The position numbers and the translations under genes are program-made. DNA of 64,000 nucleotides from Gonatopus flavifemur (Eukaryota > Arthropoda > Insecta > Hymenoptera > Dryinidae), in assembly GCA_018340375.1 (NCBI GenBank), contig JAFFJZ010000001.1, forward strand, positions 50,026,001 to 50,090,000, given 5' to 3'. The notes beneath the pieces are model-generated. The model saw nothing but the letters and a program-made list of their open reading frames with translations. It had not been told where the DNA came from and did no database searches. Positions 21,588 through 33,783 of the stretch are shown piece after piece. Numbering within the stretch: position 1 is the stretch's first letter; each line of letters opens with the position of its first letter.

Positions 21588-23061
21588 GCACGCAGATTTG
21601 GGATTTCGCAACTTTTTTATGGATTACGCAATGTCTTTATGACCCTTCGAAGTTGAGGTTATTTATTTGAAAAAATTGAAGAGACAGCTATTGGAATGGA
21701 TCAATCTTTGCTCCTCTCACATTAGAATTGCATTATTACCAGATTTGAAAACAGCAATGAAATCCCACTGGATATCTTTCCTTCATTATTCGGAAAGAGT
21801 TGAAAGGAACACAATTCTTCATTGTATCTTGTTTGAAATTATTCTCAAGATATTATTTGTTGCAAACCATTTTTCAACGATTTGATGATAACTCATTAAT
21901 CTAAGTTTTGTATATTAATTTTCATTTGGCTTTTTATCTTATTAATATATTTATGCACAGATATCCTATAGAAAAAGACCAGTAGTGTCTCCATATATTT
22001 TTCCAATTTATAATCTCAGAAGTTTACAGAAATGGAAGCAAAAATTGATTTTTCGATGCGAAACTTAGGAAGAAATTGTCTCTTTGTGTATTTTATATTC
22101 TTCTCAAGTGACACAATAGTTTTGGAATCTTTTCTCGTCTCTACCGGAGAGTTGTATGATTTGTCATCATCCTTCACGACACCAAATTCGAATAGTGAAT
22201 AGCCAATAGTCTGCAAACTTTTACCATTCATCACTTCTATTTAATTTTTTCCAGTACCTCGCAATTATAATAATAGCGTCAGCGAGAGGTCTTGATATTC
22301 GATCAAATTCATTTTAATCCATAATATTGTTCGTTACGAGGAACAATTAAGCGAGATTGACTGTCATTCCACGTGTCTAAAAACTCGAACGTTGAAATAA
22401 ATATACATTTGAATTGGTGACACCATATGGCGTTGCTAACTAAAAGGGAACTTTATTTTGTACAATATCTCTGCAAACGGAAGTATATGCACCCTTTCCA
22501 CCATCCTCTCTTCATACCACTTTTAATTCTCTTTTGAGGTAATTGTTCAGATTCCTATTTCCATAATTACATTAATTATACTACTGCAGTGATTGTTCAC
22601 AGTAGGATGCAACGGGATCGTGCAAGGACTTAATTATTCAAATTGTACACGTAATTATAGTTTTTTCCGATATGAATATGAAATCTTTTTCCTTGTCTGG
22701 ACATTTAGGATACGAATGAAGTATTCTTTCGGATGAATCGAATCGTTGTAATCGACAGAAGAAGTAGTTCATCTGTTACTAATTAAATCAATCGGGTATT
22801 CAAATTAAATTGTCGGGAGATCATCTTGTAATTGGGTGCATTATTTTGTTTCTAACCAAAAAATAGTTGATCATTAGAATCGATTATTAAAATGTCTTAA
22901 TTAATTGAAAAAATTGGAAGGTGGCATTTTTGCACTTCCGTCAAGGGATGTTCACAATTCGAGGAATGAATTTCAAATAAAATATTGGACTCTTCATTTT
23001 CCTAATACCACTGAGGATTACAAACATGGTTCTGAAATGTGTTCGCAAAGTTGTGATATTT
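21588..23061. other. Unannotated stretch
   Basis: ORFs at 21667-21885 and 22016-22234 have no recognisable domain. No repeat boundary found. Confidence 0.3.
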
Positions 23062-23251
23062 CACTGTAAAAAATTTGGCGGTGTTAAAAAGATCCCATCC
23101 CCAATGGTGTTGTTTCAACACCTGACGGTGTTATTTTGACACCGTATGGTGATATTCTGACACCATTTGGAGTTATTTCAACACTGAATTCCGGGGTGGA
23201 TTGTCACAGAATCCGCGCGGTGTTAATTCTAACACCGCTCTTTTTACAGTG
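23062..23251. mobile_element. CAC-type MITE with GGTGTT/AACACC array, TT duplication
   Basis: The ends are CACTGTAAAAAATTTGGCGG and the complement ending CTTTTTACAGTG, flanked by TT. GGTGTTA/TAACACC words recur through the 190-bp interior in both orientations. Confidence 0.8.
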
Positions 23252-23395
23252 TTTAGAAACATTACTGTAAAAAGACCATCTTACTTGCAAAATTCATTGA
23301 AATCCAGTCTTTTTCATTGTGTCGGCATTTGTTTCCGATGCTTACTTTCAGAAGCAACGGGGCTAGTTTTGGCTGCATCTTAAAATAAGCTGATA

Positions 23396-24246
23396 CCCAA
23401 TAAACACACACACATTAATTGAACGTTGAAAAAACGTTACACTCTCTAACGAACGTCAGTCGTTGATTTTATAACATGCATTTTTGGTTGAAATTTGATA
23501 GGGAAATAGACGTCCAGAAATCACGTTTTAATAATGCGTAATTCAAACTAATAGTCGAAAATAACCATCAAACGATGTGTTTTTAACAGGTTTGAATCAC
23601 GCGTTCACAATGTATTCATAATATATAAGGTATACCTTCCCGTGTGGAAAAAAATTCGTATGACAACGATCTCGCCCAAAATCTGGCATCTGGTGAGAGT
23701 CTTTTTACAAAGTATGGCGTTTGGGACTCTCCCATACTCCCAACATACTTTTTTCAGTCTCTCAAGAGTATGGGACAGTCCCAAACCCCATACTTTGTAA
23801 AAAGATCTCTCCGCGATCGTTGCCATAATAATTTTTTCCACGCGGGTTATGTTTGAACTTTAATTGAAGCTGTTCTGCTAAAAATTTTGAATAAAATAAA
23901 ACCAAACAACACTGGTTAAAAATTCAAAGAGCAAGATGGTAAATAGTGTGGCTCCCTTTCCAAATTGTCTCATGTTCAGAAATACTATTTTCCTCGATAT
24001 TAATGAATAATTCTCAGAATAATTCGTTAGTCTCAATTTACGTTTCAAAACTATCATTGGGACATGTCAATATTTGACGTCTTTTCAACGATTTCTAAAC
24101 CGTTGTTATGACGTCCTTTTATGTTTGGAGAACACGTGATCTGCCACGACATTTTTACGTTGAATCAACGCAAAAATATTACTAATTCACAACGTGTGGT
24201 TATTGACTGTTTTTGACGTTTCTTAAACGTGTGTGTGTTTATTGGG
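23396..24246. mobile_element. CCCAATAAACACACAC element, TA duplication
   Basis: The ends are CCCAATAAACACACACAC and GTGTGTGTGTTTATTGGG, flanked by TA (23394-23395, 24247-24248). The subterminal zones carry AACGTT- and GACGTC-like words in both orientations. A right-end fragment of the same family lies at 45826-45995. The element is itself interrupted at 23639-23846. Confidence 0.8.
23639..23846. mobile_element. CCCGTGTGGAAAAAAATTC foldback, TT duplication
   Basis: The ends are CCCGTGTGGAAAAAAATT and the complement of CCCGCGTGGAAAAAATT, with TT on both sides (23637-23638, 23847-23848). Inner arms match (ACAACGATC, TTTTTACAAAGTATGG.GTTTGGGAC). It is the innermost member of the nest. The antiparallel ORFs at 23605-23841 and 23644-23856 are palindrome artefacts. 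Confidence 0.8.
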
Positions 24247-24298
24247 TATTGAGAATAAAAAGTGAAGTAAAAGAATGTAAGTTTTACTCTTCACCGTG

Positions 24299-26287
24299 AT
24301 GGAAGATACGTAATTGGTAACTTGTGTGTTGTATAGGCTACTTCGTGGTGTCTAACAATTTTCACTTGAAATTCCCTCTATCTTACTAGGGACAGGAAAA
24401 TTAGGCTACTAATCCTCCACCAGACTTGAGTATTCGTTTCGCTGATATCAAAGACAGTTGTCAAAAATTGAGCGTATACAAAGTCATCCCATATAATCAC
24501 CAATGCATCTTTCATGTGACAGCGATTGATAGTGAATTAATCTCAAAACTCGAAGTTGAAAAATGAATTCTTCAAAATTTCTCTATGCCTCCCCTCATAC
24601 AATGTTTTTTCCCTTATCATCGATTTCAATTTGATCACGAGATGTTTCTAGGGCTCTCTTCTGTATGAGAAAATATATGTTAATTAAAATTCATAGCAAT
24701 TCAAGGTTTATCTTTAAATATACGCCAACACTTCCTCTCACGTGTTTCGTGAGATATCGTGTGAGCTTGTAACGAGTAGGCTGTAAGGTACGAAACGGAC
24801 GATCGATAATCAGTTTTGAATCAAGATGGAACACTTTCATTGAACGGAAATTCAAACAAACCAACGATTAATTCCTCGTTAAGGGGAATAATGAAATTGG
24901 AACAATTGATTTTTTTTTGTGTACTTTAATATTCTATGAGATGGATAGTTAATCGAGTGGATCTTCTTTTTTTTTATTATAACGATTGAACGGTAAGTGA
25001 GGATCAAATCTTCGAAAGTTTAAAGGAACATCGTTTCAATATTGGCGGGTTCCTTTGAAGTGATGCGATCATCATTCATTGGTTCACAATATGCAAATAT
25101 TCTGTGAAGGGGAATAAGTGGATGATTTTTCCCACAAAAATCTAATGAATATTCAAGTGAACTTCGATGTTTAGTCGAACTTTGTAATATTGTACAATAC
25201 AGTTTTTCAGAAAATTGTATAGAAATTTGATAAAAATTCCACAGGACGATGAAGATTTTTTTCGATATTTTGAATTGTTATGGAAATTATATTACACTAA
25301 ACTTTCATGGAAGAAATTTTCTCGATAGGAGGAATCATATGATCCTGTGCATGGAATTACATCGCATTCAACACTTGTATTCGGTACAAACAGGGTAATA
25401 CAAATGAATATCAAACACTTTTATTTCAGGACATTGTAAATACAGGTTTATTTCTTCGTCATTCAATCTCTCATGGTTTTGAGTACCCCTGTTGGAGCAG
25501 TCTTTTTTATATTTATCACTTATTCTGGTTTCCCTTCAATATTCTGTATTGCTTTTCATACCAATGAAGTATACATATTTATGTGATCGCCCTGATCAAG
25601 AGAATTCACTATAGTTTTTGTTTTTTTTTCTTCACATAACACAAGGAAATGAAATAACGGAATCCTCTCGATACCCCTCGTGAACGGAAGAAATGGTTTG
25701 ATCAATTCTATCTTGTTCACATATCAGAATAAGGAAAGTTGTTACATTTGAATGGAAATGATTTTAAGATAATACAATTGATGTGATTGGAAATCCAAAG
25801 TAGAATTCAGAGGAGCTAAAGGCACGATATTCCCTCCTCCTCCGACGATTTTTATTCATAGAATAATTTTCCAGAAGAGTGTCGAGATGTAATGTGAATA
25901 TAATCGAAATATCAGAATAAGATATTTACCGAGGAATTATTGATCGCTTCGTGTGAAATTTGAGGTATTTCGTTTCAATGGAACATTGTCTTTAATTCAG
26001 GAAATAGGAAAATGATCAGGTCATCTTGACATCCAATTTGAATATTCGAATTACATTCTATCAACTATCGCCAGTATCATTAATCAGTTGATGTTGGAAA
26101 AGTTCATAGTACCTTACTCATTGGATTTCATGAAATAGGAATTAACACGAGTGACACAAACGATAAAAGACGTGGCTCCACTCCGGAAGCTCAAAATTTA
26201 TTCAATTTTGCAAGCCGCGGAAGATCGCACAGCGAATCTTCGCTGAAGCAACTAATTCTCAAGAGAATGTTTTAGATGTTTCAAGTA
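24299..26287. other. Unannotated stretch of about 2 kb
   Basis: No ORF long enough to list and no repeats recognised. This is one of the longest apparently element-free intervals in the window. Confidence 0.3.
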
Positions 26288-26553
26288 CACTGTAAAAAAT
26301 ATTCGGAATTTTCCTGTACCTACTTCATAGTATTTTATTAAGGAGATTGCCTACACTTGTGCGGGAAAAGCGAATTCCCGTACACGTATAACATTTTTCA
26401 CATAAAAATATAATAAAATCGCTGTTTTAATGGAATTTTTACAGTAAATTGATAGGATTTTTTCCAAAATTTGCAGGAAATTCCCGATCTATGTATGTGT
26501 TGATTACTTCACATACATGCATGTGAAATTTCCTATAAAAATCTTTCACAGTG
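26288..26553. mobile_element. CAC-type MITE, TA duplication
   Basis: CACTGTAAAAAATATTCGG at the left and ATCTTTCACAGTG at the right, flanked by TA (26286-26287, 26554-26555). Interior words such as GGAAATT.CC are inverted between the halves. Confidence 0.65.
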
Positions 26554-26909
26554 TATATTATTTTGGTATATTCTGGCAATTCTAAAAAATTACCTTGAAT
26601 CTTCATTTTCAAATGATTTCGGGATTCGACATTTCTGGGACGCCTTGTTAAATGTTGAAAATCAATTCGAGAATGAAAGATGGAAAGGTGACATTTTGTC
26701 GATAAAAACTTCCCCAGTCATGTCCATGGTATATAATCTCATCAAACGTTTAACTTGGATATAAAAATGATCTCTCCTCAAACGCAAACGTTGATGTAAT
26801 CGAAAAAAACGTAGAACGGTTCGAGAATGATTGAATTTCAAGATATACAACTGTTGATTTCCTAACGGCATGTCATTGAATCTATCAGTTCTCCTTGATA
26901 CCCTGCGTA

Positions 26910-27105
26910 CAATGAAAAAATCGTATACCAGAATTAAGAATATTCCTCTAAAATATGAGGCTATTATATATTCCTCTGAGTTTTAGAGGATTGATGTGGG
27001 AGTTCCTCTGAACGTTAGAAGAATTACCACTGATAATAAGAGGAAAATGTACTAGGCTCATATTATAGAGTAGATTCTAATTTTTAGAATATGATTTTTT
27101 GGGTG
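26910..27105. mobile_element. MITE with TTCCTCTGAGTTTTAGAGG core, intact copy
   Basis: The ends are CAATGAAAAAATCGTATACC and the complement of CACCCAAAAAATCATATTC, with TA on both sides (26908-26909, 27106-27107). Words TTCCTCT and AGAGGA recur inverted. It is the uninterrupted counterpart of 46018-47890. Confidence 0.7.
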
Positions 27106-27107
27106 TA

Positions 27108-27845
27108 CCAACATTTCGAGTCCTGAAAATTACTCAAATAGCATACAGTATTTTGGAGAAAAACATTTCAAGTCAATATATGAATTCAGATTCTATGGGA
27201 AAACTCTTGTTCAAGAATAAAAACGTTTCCTTGTCACTTGTTTTGTTGAAATGTCGTTTCTTCAGGCAAGCAGCCTGTGAGAGTAGAAATACGAAATCTG
27301 ACATCGTTATGGGAAGATAATATTCGTTTTCTCGTGGGTGACTGAAATGTATCTGACAGCTCACATAATGCGAAAAAGCATCAACGAATGTGCACACATA
27401 TGCTTGGAGTAGCAGGTATTATGTATACATGAGTAAAAAAACATTCAGAATCGGATGCGCAAGAGCATAAGCGAATCTATACAAAAATTACTTTTTTTTT
27501 CAAATAGAAACATTCACGCAAGAAACTTCGAATGGTTTTTTGTAGGCGAAAATCCATCAACCAGTCGAGTTTACCTTAAATTTTATTATATTTTTGTGGT
27601 CATAGGAAAACATCAGTGTTTTTCCTGTGCTTTTCTACTGCGAGATATGAAATTTGAAAAATTTCTCATATGGTTTCTGTTTTTCACAAATGTTGAATGT
27701 AATATCATCATTGGATACCCTTCGTAATCGTGAACTGCAAATCAAAGGTTTCATTCCAATAAAGCGTATAAATTTGTTGGCCACTTTGACAACGTTTAAA
27801 ACTTTGTGAATATACCATTGAAACACATAAAAAGCTTTGATATGC
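27108..27845. other. Unannotated stretch
   Basis: ORFs at 27099-27320, 27173-27397, 27455-27727 and 27635-27850 have no recognisable domain and lie in different, overlapping frames. Confidence 0.3.
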
Positions 27846-28075
27846 CCCATGTGGAAATTGCCGGAGTTGACAAATCACCCAGTACTGGAAAGGTTGTATT
27901 TGCCAGACTTCGGCAAAAACAACTGTTCCTGTTCAGGCCCATTACTGTTTTTCAACTGGCTGTACATGTTCGACGGAGTTGAGACGGTATTGGTTGGCGT
28001 GGACAGACAGTGTTGGGCCAGTAATATATCAATACTGGCCGAAAAATACACGGATCGTAGTGTAACGGAGCCGCG

Positions 28076-29275
28076 CCAGTACTGTGCCGGAGTTGGGATA
28101 ACCATTCAATATATCCAATACGCGATCGAGTGCCAGGATCGGTGGGGCAATGGCTAACTACAAAATCGGAAATCCGGCTGTTATGGTAAACCAAAGCGGC
28201 GCCAGTACTGAGCCAGAGTTGGGATTACCATTTCATATATTTGATAGCCGACTATATGCCAGTATCAATATGGCACTGGCTGACTACGGAATCGATGTTG
28301 TATTGTCGTTAAAATCGTAGCGATGGGGATCAGGCTATTAGGGTGAGCCGAAGCTTCACCAGTACTGAGCCAGAGTTGGGATGACCATTCAATATATCCA
28401 ATAGGCGATCGAGTGCCAGGATCGGTAGGGCAATGGCTAACTACAAAATCGGTAGTCGAACTACGTTAAAATTATGTCCATGGAAATCCGGCTGTTATGG
28501 TAAACTAAAGCGGCGCCAGTACTGAGCCAGAGTGCGGATTACTATTTCATAGATTTGATAGCCGACTATATGCCAGTATCAATACGGCACTGGCTGACTA
28601 CGAAATCGATGTTGTATTGTCGTTGAAATCAATTCATTATGACAAATGGCGTGGTACTGGCGAGGTTGTATTTGCCAAAGTTCGGCAAAAACAACTGTGC
28701 CTGTTCAGAATCATTACCGTTTTTCATCTGTCGCCGAACATTCGCAAAATTTCAGCCGGTATTGGCTCGCGTGGACAGACGGTATAGGGTCAGTATATCG
28801 AATGAATACTGTCTGGACAATACCCAGGATTTCGAGAAACGGTACCGCGCCAGTGTTCAGCCAGAGTCGGTATTATCATTCCATATGTACAACAGACGGC
28901 AATATGCCAGTAATGATATGACTCTGGCTGACTACAAAATCGATAGTCGATTGATGTTGCAATTATGATCTTGGCAACTCGGCTGTTGTGGTCAGCCGGA
29001 GTCACACCAGTATTGAGCCAGAGTTGGTATTATGATTCAATATGTTCGATAGACGACATGGTACCAGTATTGGTGGGACTCTGGTTGACTATCGAATCGG
29101 TAGTCGATTGACATTAAAATCACGATCTTGGCAACTTGATTTTTGTAGTGAGCCGGAGTCGCGCCAGTATCAAGACAGAGGTGGTATGATCATTCAATAC
29201 GTTCGATAAAGAACAATGAACCAGTATTGGTAGAATCTTGTTTCACTACGGAGTCTATGGTAAATTGCGTGACTT
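28076..29275 (+). repeat. Diverged tandem array, ~156-157-bp unit, partly dimeric
   Basis: CCAGTACTGAGCCAGAG-type unit starts fall at about 28076, 28202, 28359, 28516, 28850, 29007 and 29164. Spacing is 157 in most steps; the first unit is short by about 30 bp and 28516-28850 contains the duplicated flank block. Units at 28076 and 28359 share ATATCCAATA.GCGATCGAG, while those at 28202 and 28516 share TTTGATAGCCGACTATATGC, so the older part is an A-B-A-B dimer. Confidence 0.75.
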
Positions 29276-29319
29276 CAAGGGAATTGGTGCAATAAATGGG
29301 AATTTAAGTGGTCCGTTGT

Positions 29320-29395
29320 CAACTCGGAGATTAGCTGATGTGATAGAGACTCTGTTTCTCACTCGCAGGTCCCGGGTTCAATCCTTGCCCAGTGA
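29320..29395 (+). repeat. tRNA-like segment (Glu-like anticodon arm and T-arm)
   Basis: TTAGCTGATGTGATAGAGAC is A-box-like and GGTCCCGGGTTCAATCC is a good B box; TTTCTCACTCGCAGG between them resembles the anticodon arm of tRNA-Glu. The acceptor stem is not convincing. It is a SINE head or tRNA pseudogene, embedded in the 27846-29811 element. Confidence 0.5.
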
Positions 29396-29813
29396 ACTTT
29401 CATGAAACCACTTCCAAAGCGTCTTTTTCAGATAACGGTGATGAGAAAAATAGATTCACAAAGTTTTGAAAGTTCAAATTCAATGTATTTTTTTTTACTT
29501 GAAATATAACTCCGGGAATCTCTAATTACCAGCACTGTGCAAGTACTGGGTCAGGTCTGAATTCCTACGTAGGATGTATTATTTTGACCCTCTACCACTT
29601 TTCATCCAGTACTGGCCGAACAACTGATTCTGTTGCAATGCCAGAGTTCCACCATAGTAGGCACACACCAAATATCGCTACCGACGTGGTGGTGAATGTT
29701 TTACTGGCCCTTATGTAAAATGATGTTATCATTCCGACTCCTTGCCAGTACCGTCCAAACCACTGGCCCGATAAGGGCAAGGTTGAATTTGTGTGTACAT
29801 TTCCACATGGGGC

Positions 29814-31087
29814 AGTGTTGGATCCTCTTTGAAGACATATTAACATGCTCTCAATTTTTGAAATTTTTCACCTCCCTAATAGCTAGTTGACAATCTGCTC
29901 CTCTCAGAGCATACAATCTCCACTTTTCTTCAATTCCAAGAGTAAATGTTCTAGAAATCAGAGAGAAATATATTTCAAACGCATGCTGAGAACTCGAATC
30001 TAAGAGAAAGAAGGCTCTCTCATAGTTGAGAAATTCTTGACATCCGTCTAATATCGCATGAGATGCTATTCGAGCACACATGAAGCTTTTGTTTTCATTG
30101 GAGTGGAATGGAGTATAAAATACGTAGAAGTAAAATTCCGAAGATCAAGAACTACGGAATAAAGTTATCCTGGTTGTTCTTCTTATTTCAATGCAACAAG
30201 GAATGGGTTGTCGTTATCATCGTCGTGGACTACGAAAAACAAATGTTCTCACTGCAACATGAGAGATATATGAAACGTGAAAGTGTTGGTGATTCCCAGC
30301 TGTATCTCTGATACAAAAGTGCTTGGGAATGCGGTATTCTTGCAAGTCGAATTCTGTGGAAATTTGTTCACCCATCAGCTCGTAGGCGAATGATAAACAG
30401 GCGAATATACTACGAGAACGTTAATGCCAAATTTTCGTGAAACGATATTCATGAATACAATCCGAAGGTCTTCCACTTTCATGTAATGCGTAGATATTTC
30501 ATTCTTGTATCTCGTTCATTCCACGTAATCCTTCCTATGCAATTCTCAATGGAGATATATTTCATGGTAACGAACCGCAAGACGAACGTTACAAGTGAGA
30601 AAGACAAGAGAATGATTTATCGTCCGATAGACTCTACATATTCGAAAATATATTTATTTTACATAGGTAATTTTTTCCTATATGTGGAGTTATCTCGTCT
30701 AATTAATTCACAGCCCAACGGTCCATTGCGATTATCTTCAAGAACTAGAGATAAGGCAACACTGCTGAATCGATACATCGTAAACTCATGAATCACGACT
30801 TCGAACCTAAACATTGATCAATGTGAGATCGAGGATCTGTAATCGATGGCTGTGGTTTAGGCATTAACTAAATTCGGTAAATTGATTACTTGGCATCTAT
30901 ATATCGTTTGAGTATGAAACGAAGTTGAACATGTGGGATAATGTGCTTTTATTGATGAAGGTCAGAAAATTCTAGATGAATAACATCGTTTCATTGGGAA
31001 AGGAAAATGTATCGACTCGCATAATCCGGTCATTTAGGAATCAAAAGCGAATAATTAATTCAATGATGATTTAAGAAATTATCAATT
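29814..31087. other. Unannotated stretch
   Basis: ORFs at 29851-30081, 30108-30311 and 30486-30791 show no domain; the last (101 codons, plus strand) is the longest but has no recognisable motif. Confidence 0.3.
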
Positions 31088-31257
31088 AGGGTAGACCGAG
31101 GCGAATCGGATGTGCGTTATGGTCATGTTATTCTGTTTTTCCAGTAGTTGGTGAGATTATGTAAGCACTTACACGTTAAAAGAGTGTAATTGATAATAAA
31201 AATGATCGACAACAGCGAATTCGCTTTCTTTGATCCGATTCGCCTCGGTCTACCCTA
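31088..31257. mobile_element. Short MITE with 25-bp TIR (AGGGTAGACCGAGGCGAATC)
   Basis: TAGGGTAGACCGAGGCGAAT at the left is repeated inverted at the right with no mismatch over about 25 bp. The element is 170 bp and AT-rich inside. The target duplication is unclear. Confidence 0.75.
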
Positions 31258-31727
31258 GTTGTATTAGATTACAAAAAAATGATCTTAATTAACGATGCAT
31301 GAAGGAGAGCGTGAAGTATAACGTCAGAGCAAGACCAGTCATCGAATGTTAACAACTCGATCCCGAGACACGCACAAAATAAAGAAGACGTGTGTCACGT
31401 AGATGGACATATCATTGTCCACGAAAGGTAACCACGTCTCATAGAGTGAAGAAGATCCGTGTCAAGCAAACGTATATGAGTGATTCTCTGTCACCTTTAA
31501 CTTTTCTGTCATCGTTGTCACGTACTTTTCAATGAAATTTATTATATATGTCGCTATAAATGACTCATCATGTAACCTGATAACACATGGAAATTATCTA
31601 ATTAGAATTTTCACAGCAAAATCAAATTGATAACATGAAAACGCAACAAGAGATTCAATTGTTCGATTCTCGATTTTGAAGAATGGTCTCGCATTGTTTG
31701 TGTGAATAACTGTGTATCAGTGTTCTG
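31258..31727. other. Unannotated spacer
   Basis: Nothing recognised before the mariner left TIR. Confidence 0.3.
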
Positions 31728-33008
31728 TCAGGTGTACCGATATGAAATGAGCGTTTTTTTATGAAAATGAAACACTAATTGCGAATGGGAAAATAAAAAA
31801 AATGTATTCAAAGTATTGACCATTACTTTCAACACATTTTGACCACCTTTCTGGCAATTTGTGGATACCAGGCCAATAGAAATGTTCATTTTTTGAATCA
31901 AACCAATCAGACACCCAATTCTTGACTCTTTCGTAGGAATCGAAGTGCTGCCCAGCCAATGCGTTTGCCATCGATGAAAACGAATGCTAGTCGGAAGAAG
32001 CCAAGTCTGGTGAATACGGTGGGTGGGGTAGCAGCTCCCAGCCAAGTGCTTTGATTATATCCTGAACCGGTTTCGCTTTGTGTGCAGGTGCATTGTTGTG
32101 TAATAAAATTACTTCGCCGTGTCTTCTGGCCCATTCTGGTTGTTTTTCGATCAATGAATGGTTCAAATTGATCATTTGTTGTCTGTAGTGATTAGTATTA
32201 ACAGTTTCACCAGGTTTGAGAAACTCATGATACACCACACATTTTTGGTCCCAGCAAACACAGAGCATCGCTTTTTTGCCGAATCGATCTGGTTTTGCAC
32301 TCTGTGTTGATGGTTGTCCCGGATTAACCCATGATTTTCTCCGTTTAGGATTCTTGAAATAAATCCATTTTTCATCGCCATCAACCATTCGATGCAGAAC
32401 TGATTTTCTTTCGTGTCTTTGAAGCAAAATGTCACAAGTGTTTTTTCGGTTTTCCATCTGTCTTTCATTCAATTCATGTGGCACCCATTTTCCACACTTT
32501 TGGATCTTTCCCATCGCTTTTAAACGGTCAGAAATTGTTTGTTGTGCAACATTTGACATTGCTGCCATTTGCTTTTGACTCACAGTAACATCTCCATCCA
32601 ATATTGCTTGCACTTCGGCGTCTTCAAACTTTTTTGGTGGTCTTCCACGTTCTTCATTTCTCACATCAAAATCATTATCTAAGAACCGTTGAAACCATCT
32701 TTTGCATGTTGCTTCTGATAGAGGATGATCACCATGTGCCTCGACAAGCATTCGATGCGACTCTGCAGCACTTTTCTTCAAATGGGAACAAAAAATTAAT
32801 ACTTTCCGCAAATCATCACTTTCTGGTACAAAATTCGACATTTTTGATGGAAAAATATGAGGTTGTTTGTTCAATGACTTGATGTTTATTAAATATGTTT
32901 GACAGATGTCATACCAACCGAACGAACAAAAATTAAGGCCCGTTCACAACAAATGTTCCCTATCGGCATATTTGTATCTTAACGCTCACTTCATACCGGT
33001 ACACCTGG
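31728..33008 (-). mobile_element. Mos1-like mariner (mauritiana subfamily), full length
   Basis: A 1281-bp element, close to the 1286 bp of Drosophila Mos1. Left TIR is TCAGGTGTACCGATATGAAA; the right TIR read inward is CCAGGTGTACCGGTATGAAG, close to the Mos1 CCAGGTGTACA end. The right flank is TA and the left flank TG, a once-mutated TA duplication. The transposase gene fills it on the minus strand and is broken. Confidence 0.9.
31759..32841 (-). pseudogene. Mos1-like mariner transposase pseudogene
   Basis: The enzyme would bind the TIRs and cut and paste the element. I chose the start at 32841 (MSNFVPESDDLRKVLIFCSH); the frame opens 11 codons earlier, but this start puts the catalytic triad at exactly the Mos1 positions 156, 249 and 284 and the Y-F-E end at 345. 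HTH-containing N terminus and linker (WVPHELNERQ) are intact. Asp156 (GDEKWI) and Asp284 (YSPDLASSD) are present, but residue 249 is Asn (HNNAPAH). Codon 285, Tyr in the family, is TAG, cutting off MANALAGQHFDSYERV and the rest in the same frame. The normal stop after YFE is lost, adding about 15 residues. Inactive on two counts. Confidence 0.9.
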
Positions 33009-33357
33009 TATACAGGTCCTGATCGAAAAACTTCATGAAAAGTGATCATATCTTCACGAAAAGACGTATAGATGTTCGGTTTTCTCCACACTACATGGAT
33101 CAGTGATGCCAGAAAAGACGATGCGGACCGAAAAATCAGCCCCTCCAATGTAAAAACTTTGAAAGCTTCCTAGCATCATTGCTACACGGAGATACAAGAT
33201 ATTTGGGATGACAGTTGGTATTTTAGTATAGGACTATTGTTGTATCCGTGTTGTAGGTACAGGACTGATTAATTCATAACCAAATTCAAAATGAGAAAGA
33301 TAAAATAGAAATATCATCCATACAATCAGTTTATGCGGTTTGATGAGAATCCTACAA
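33009..33357. other. Unannotated spacer
   Basis: Nothing recognised; the ORF at 32960-33148 spans the mariner end. Confidence 0.3.
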
Positions 33358-33783
33358 CACACGGAGAAAAATTATCGATTATAAATAACTAAACTCGCTA
33401 GTATATTGAGGATTGTAATGTATATAGTTATAAAACATATAGATTGACATATAATCGCGAAGAATCAACTAAGTCTCGCCTCACATGTAGTGAGAAGAGA
33501 GTGGGAGTAGGACGTGTGGAAAGGGACGACGAGCTCTTTCTCAAAAGGCAGAGAGTTTTCGGAAGTCATAGAGAATGAATCGATCGATAATCAAGTACTC
33601 TATCTAATAATGAAATTATATATATATATATATGTATCAAAAGAATCATACACGCGTGAGTTTCGCCACTTCAATCCACTGACGTATATAGAGGATCTGG
33701 GCTTTTTTATATACGAGATAAGTATTTTGATAAACAAATTCATATAAGACTTTCGTAGACGCTCTCTCTCTCTCTCTCTCTTA

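Larger units (their letters stand above)
23263..24298. mobile_element. Outer MITE of a three-level nest
   Basis: The left part (ACTGTAAAAAG, GAAATCCAGTCTTTTTCATTG, GCTTACTTTCAG, TTTTGGCTGCAT, AAGCTGATA) and the right part (AAGTTTTACTCTTCACCGTG) together line up with the uninterrupted relative at 57832-57996. The break is exactly the TA-flanked element at 23396-24246. Confidence 0.7.
27846..29811. mobile_element. CCCATGTGGAAAT element with ~156-bp tandem array, GC duplication
   Basis: The ends are CCCATGTGGAAATT and the complement of CCCATGTGGAAATG, flanked by GC (27844-27845, 29812-29813). Subterminal and interior sequence is built from CCAGTACTGG, GCCAGAGT and GGTATTGGCTCGCGTGGACAG-type words. 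A block of about 120 bp starting with AGGTTGTATTTGCCAGACTT near 27889 is repeated near 28661. ORFs on both strands (for example 27837-28157, 28639-28968, 29592-29846) are products of this GC-balanced repeat, not genes. No transposase was found. Confidence 0.75.

Noticed and set aside
28076..29275. Regular repeats resembling a CRISPR array
   Set aside because: The unit is ~156 bp, diverged and contiguous without spacers, in eukaryotic DNA.
29320..29395. Functional tRNA-Glu gene
   Set aside because: A and B boxes and an anticodon-like arm are visible, but acceptor and D stems do not pair convincingly.
27837..29846. Clustered ORFs up to 109 codons
   Set aside because: All lie in the GC-balanced tandem repeat of the 27846-29811 element and occur in several frames on both strands.
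30486..30791. 101-codon ORF as a gene
   Set aside because: No recognisable motif, AT-driven composition, no promoter or splice context; length is compatible with chance in 64 kb.
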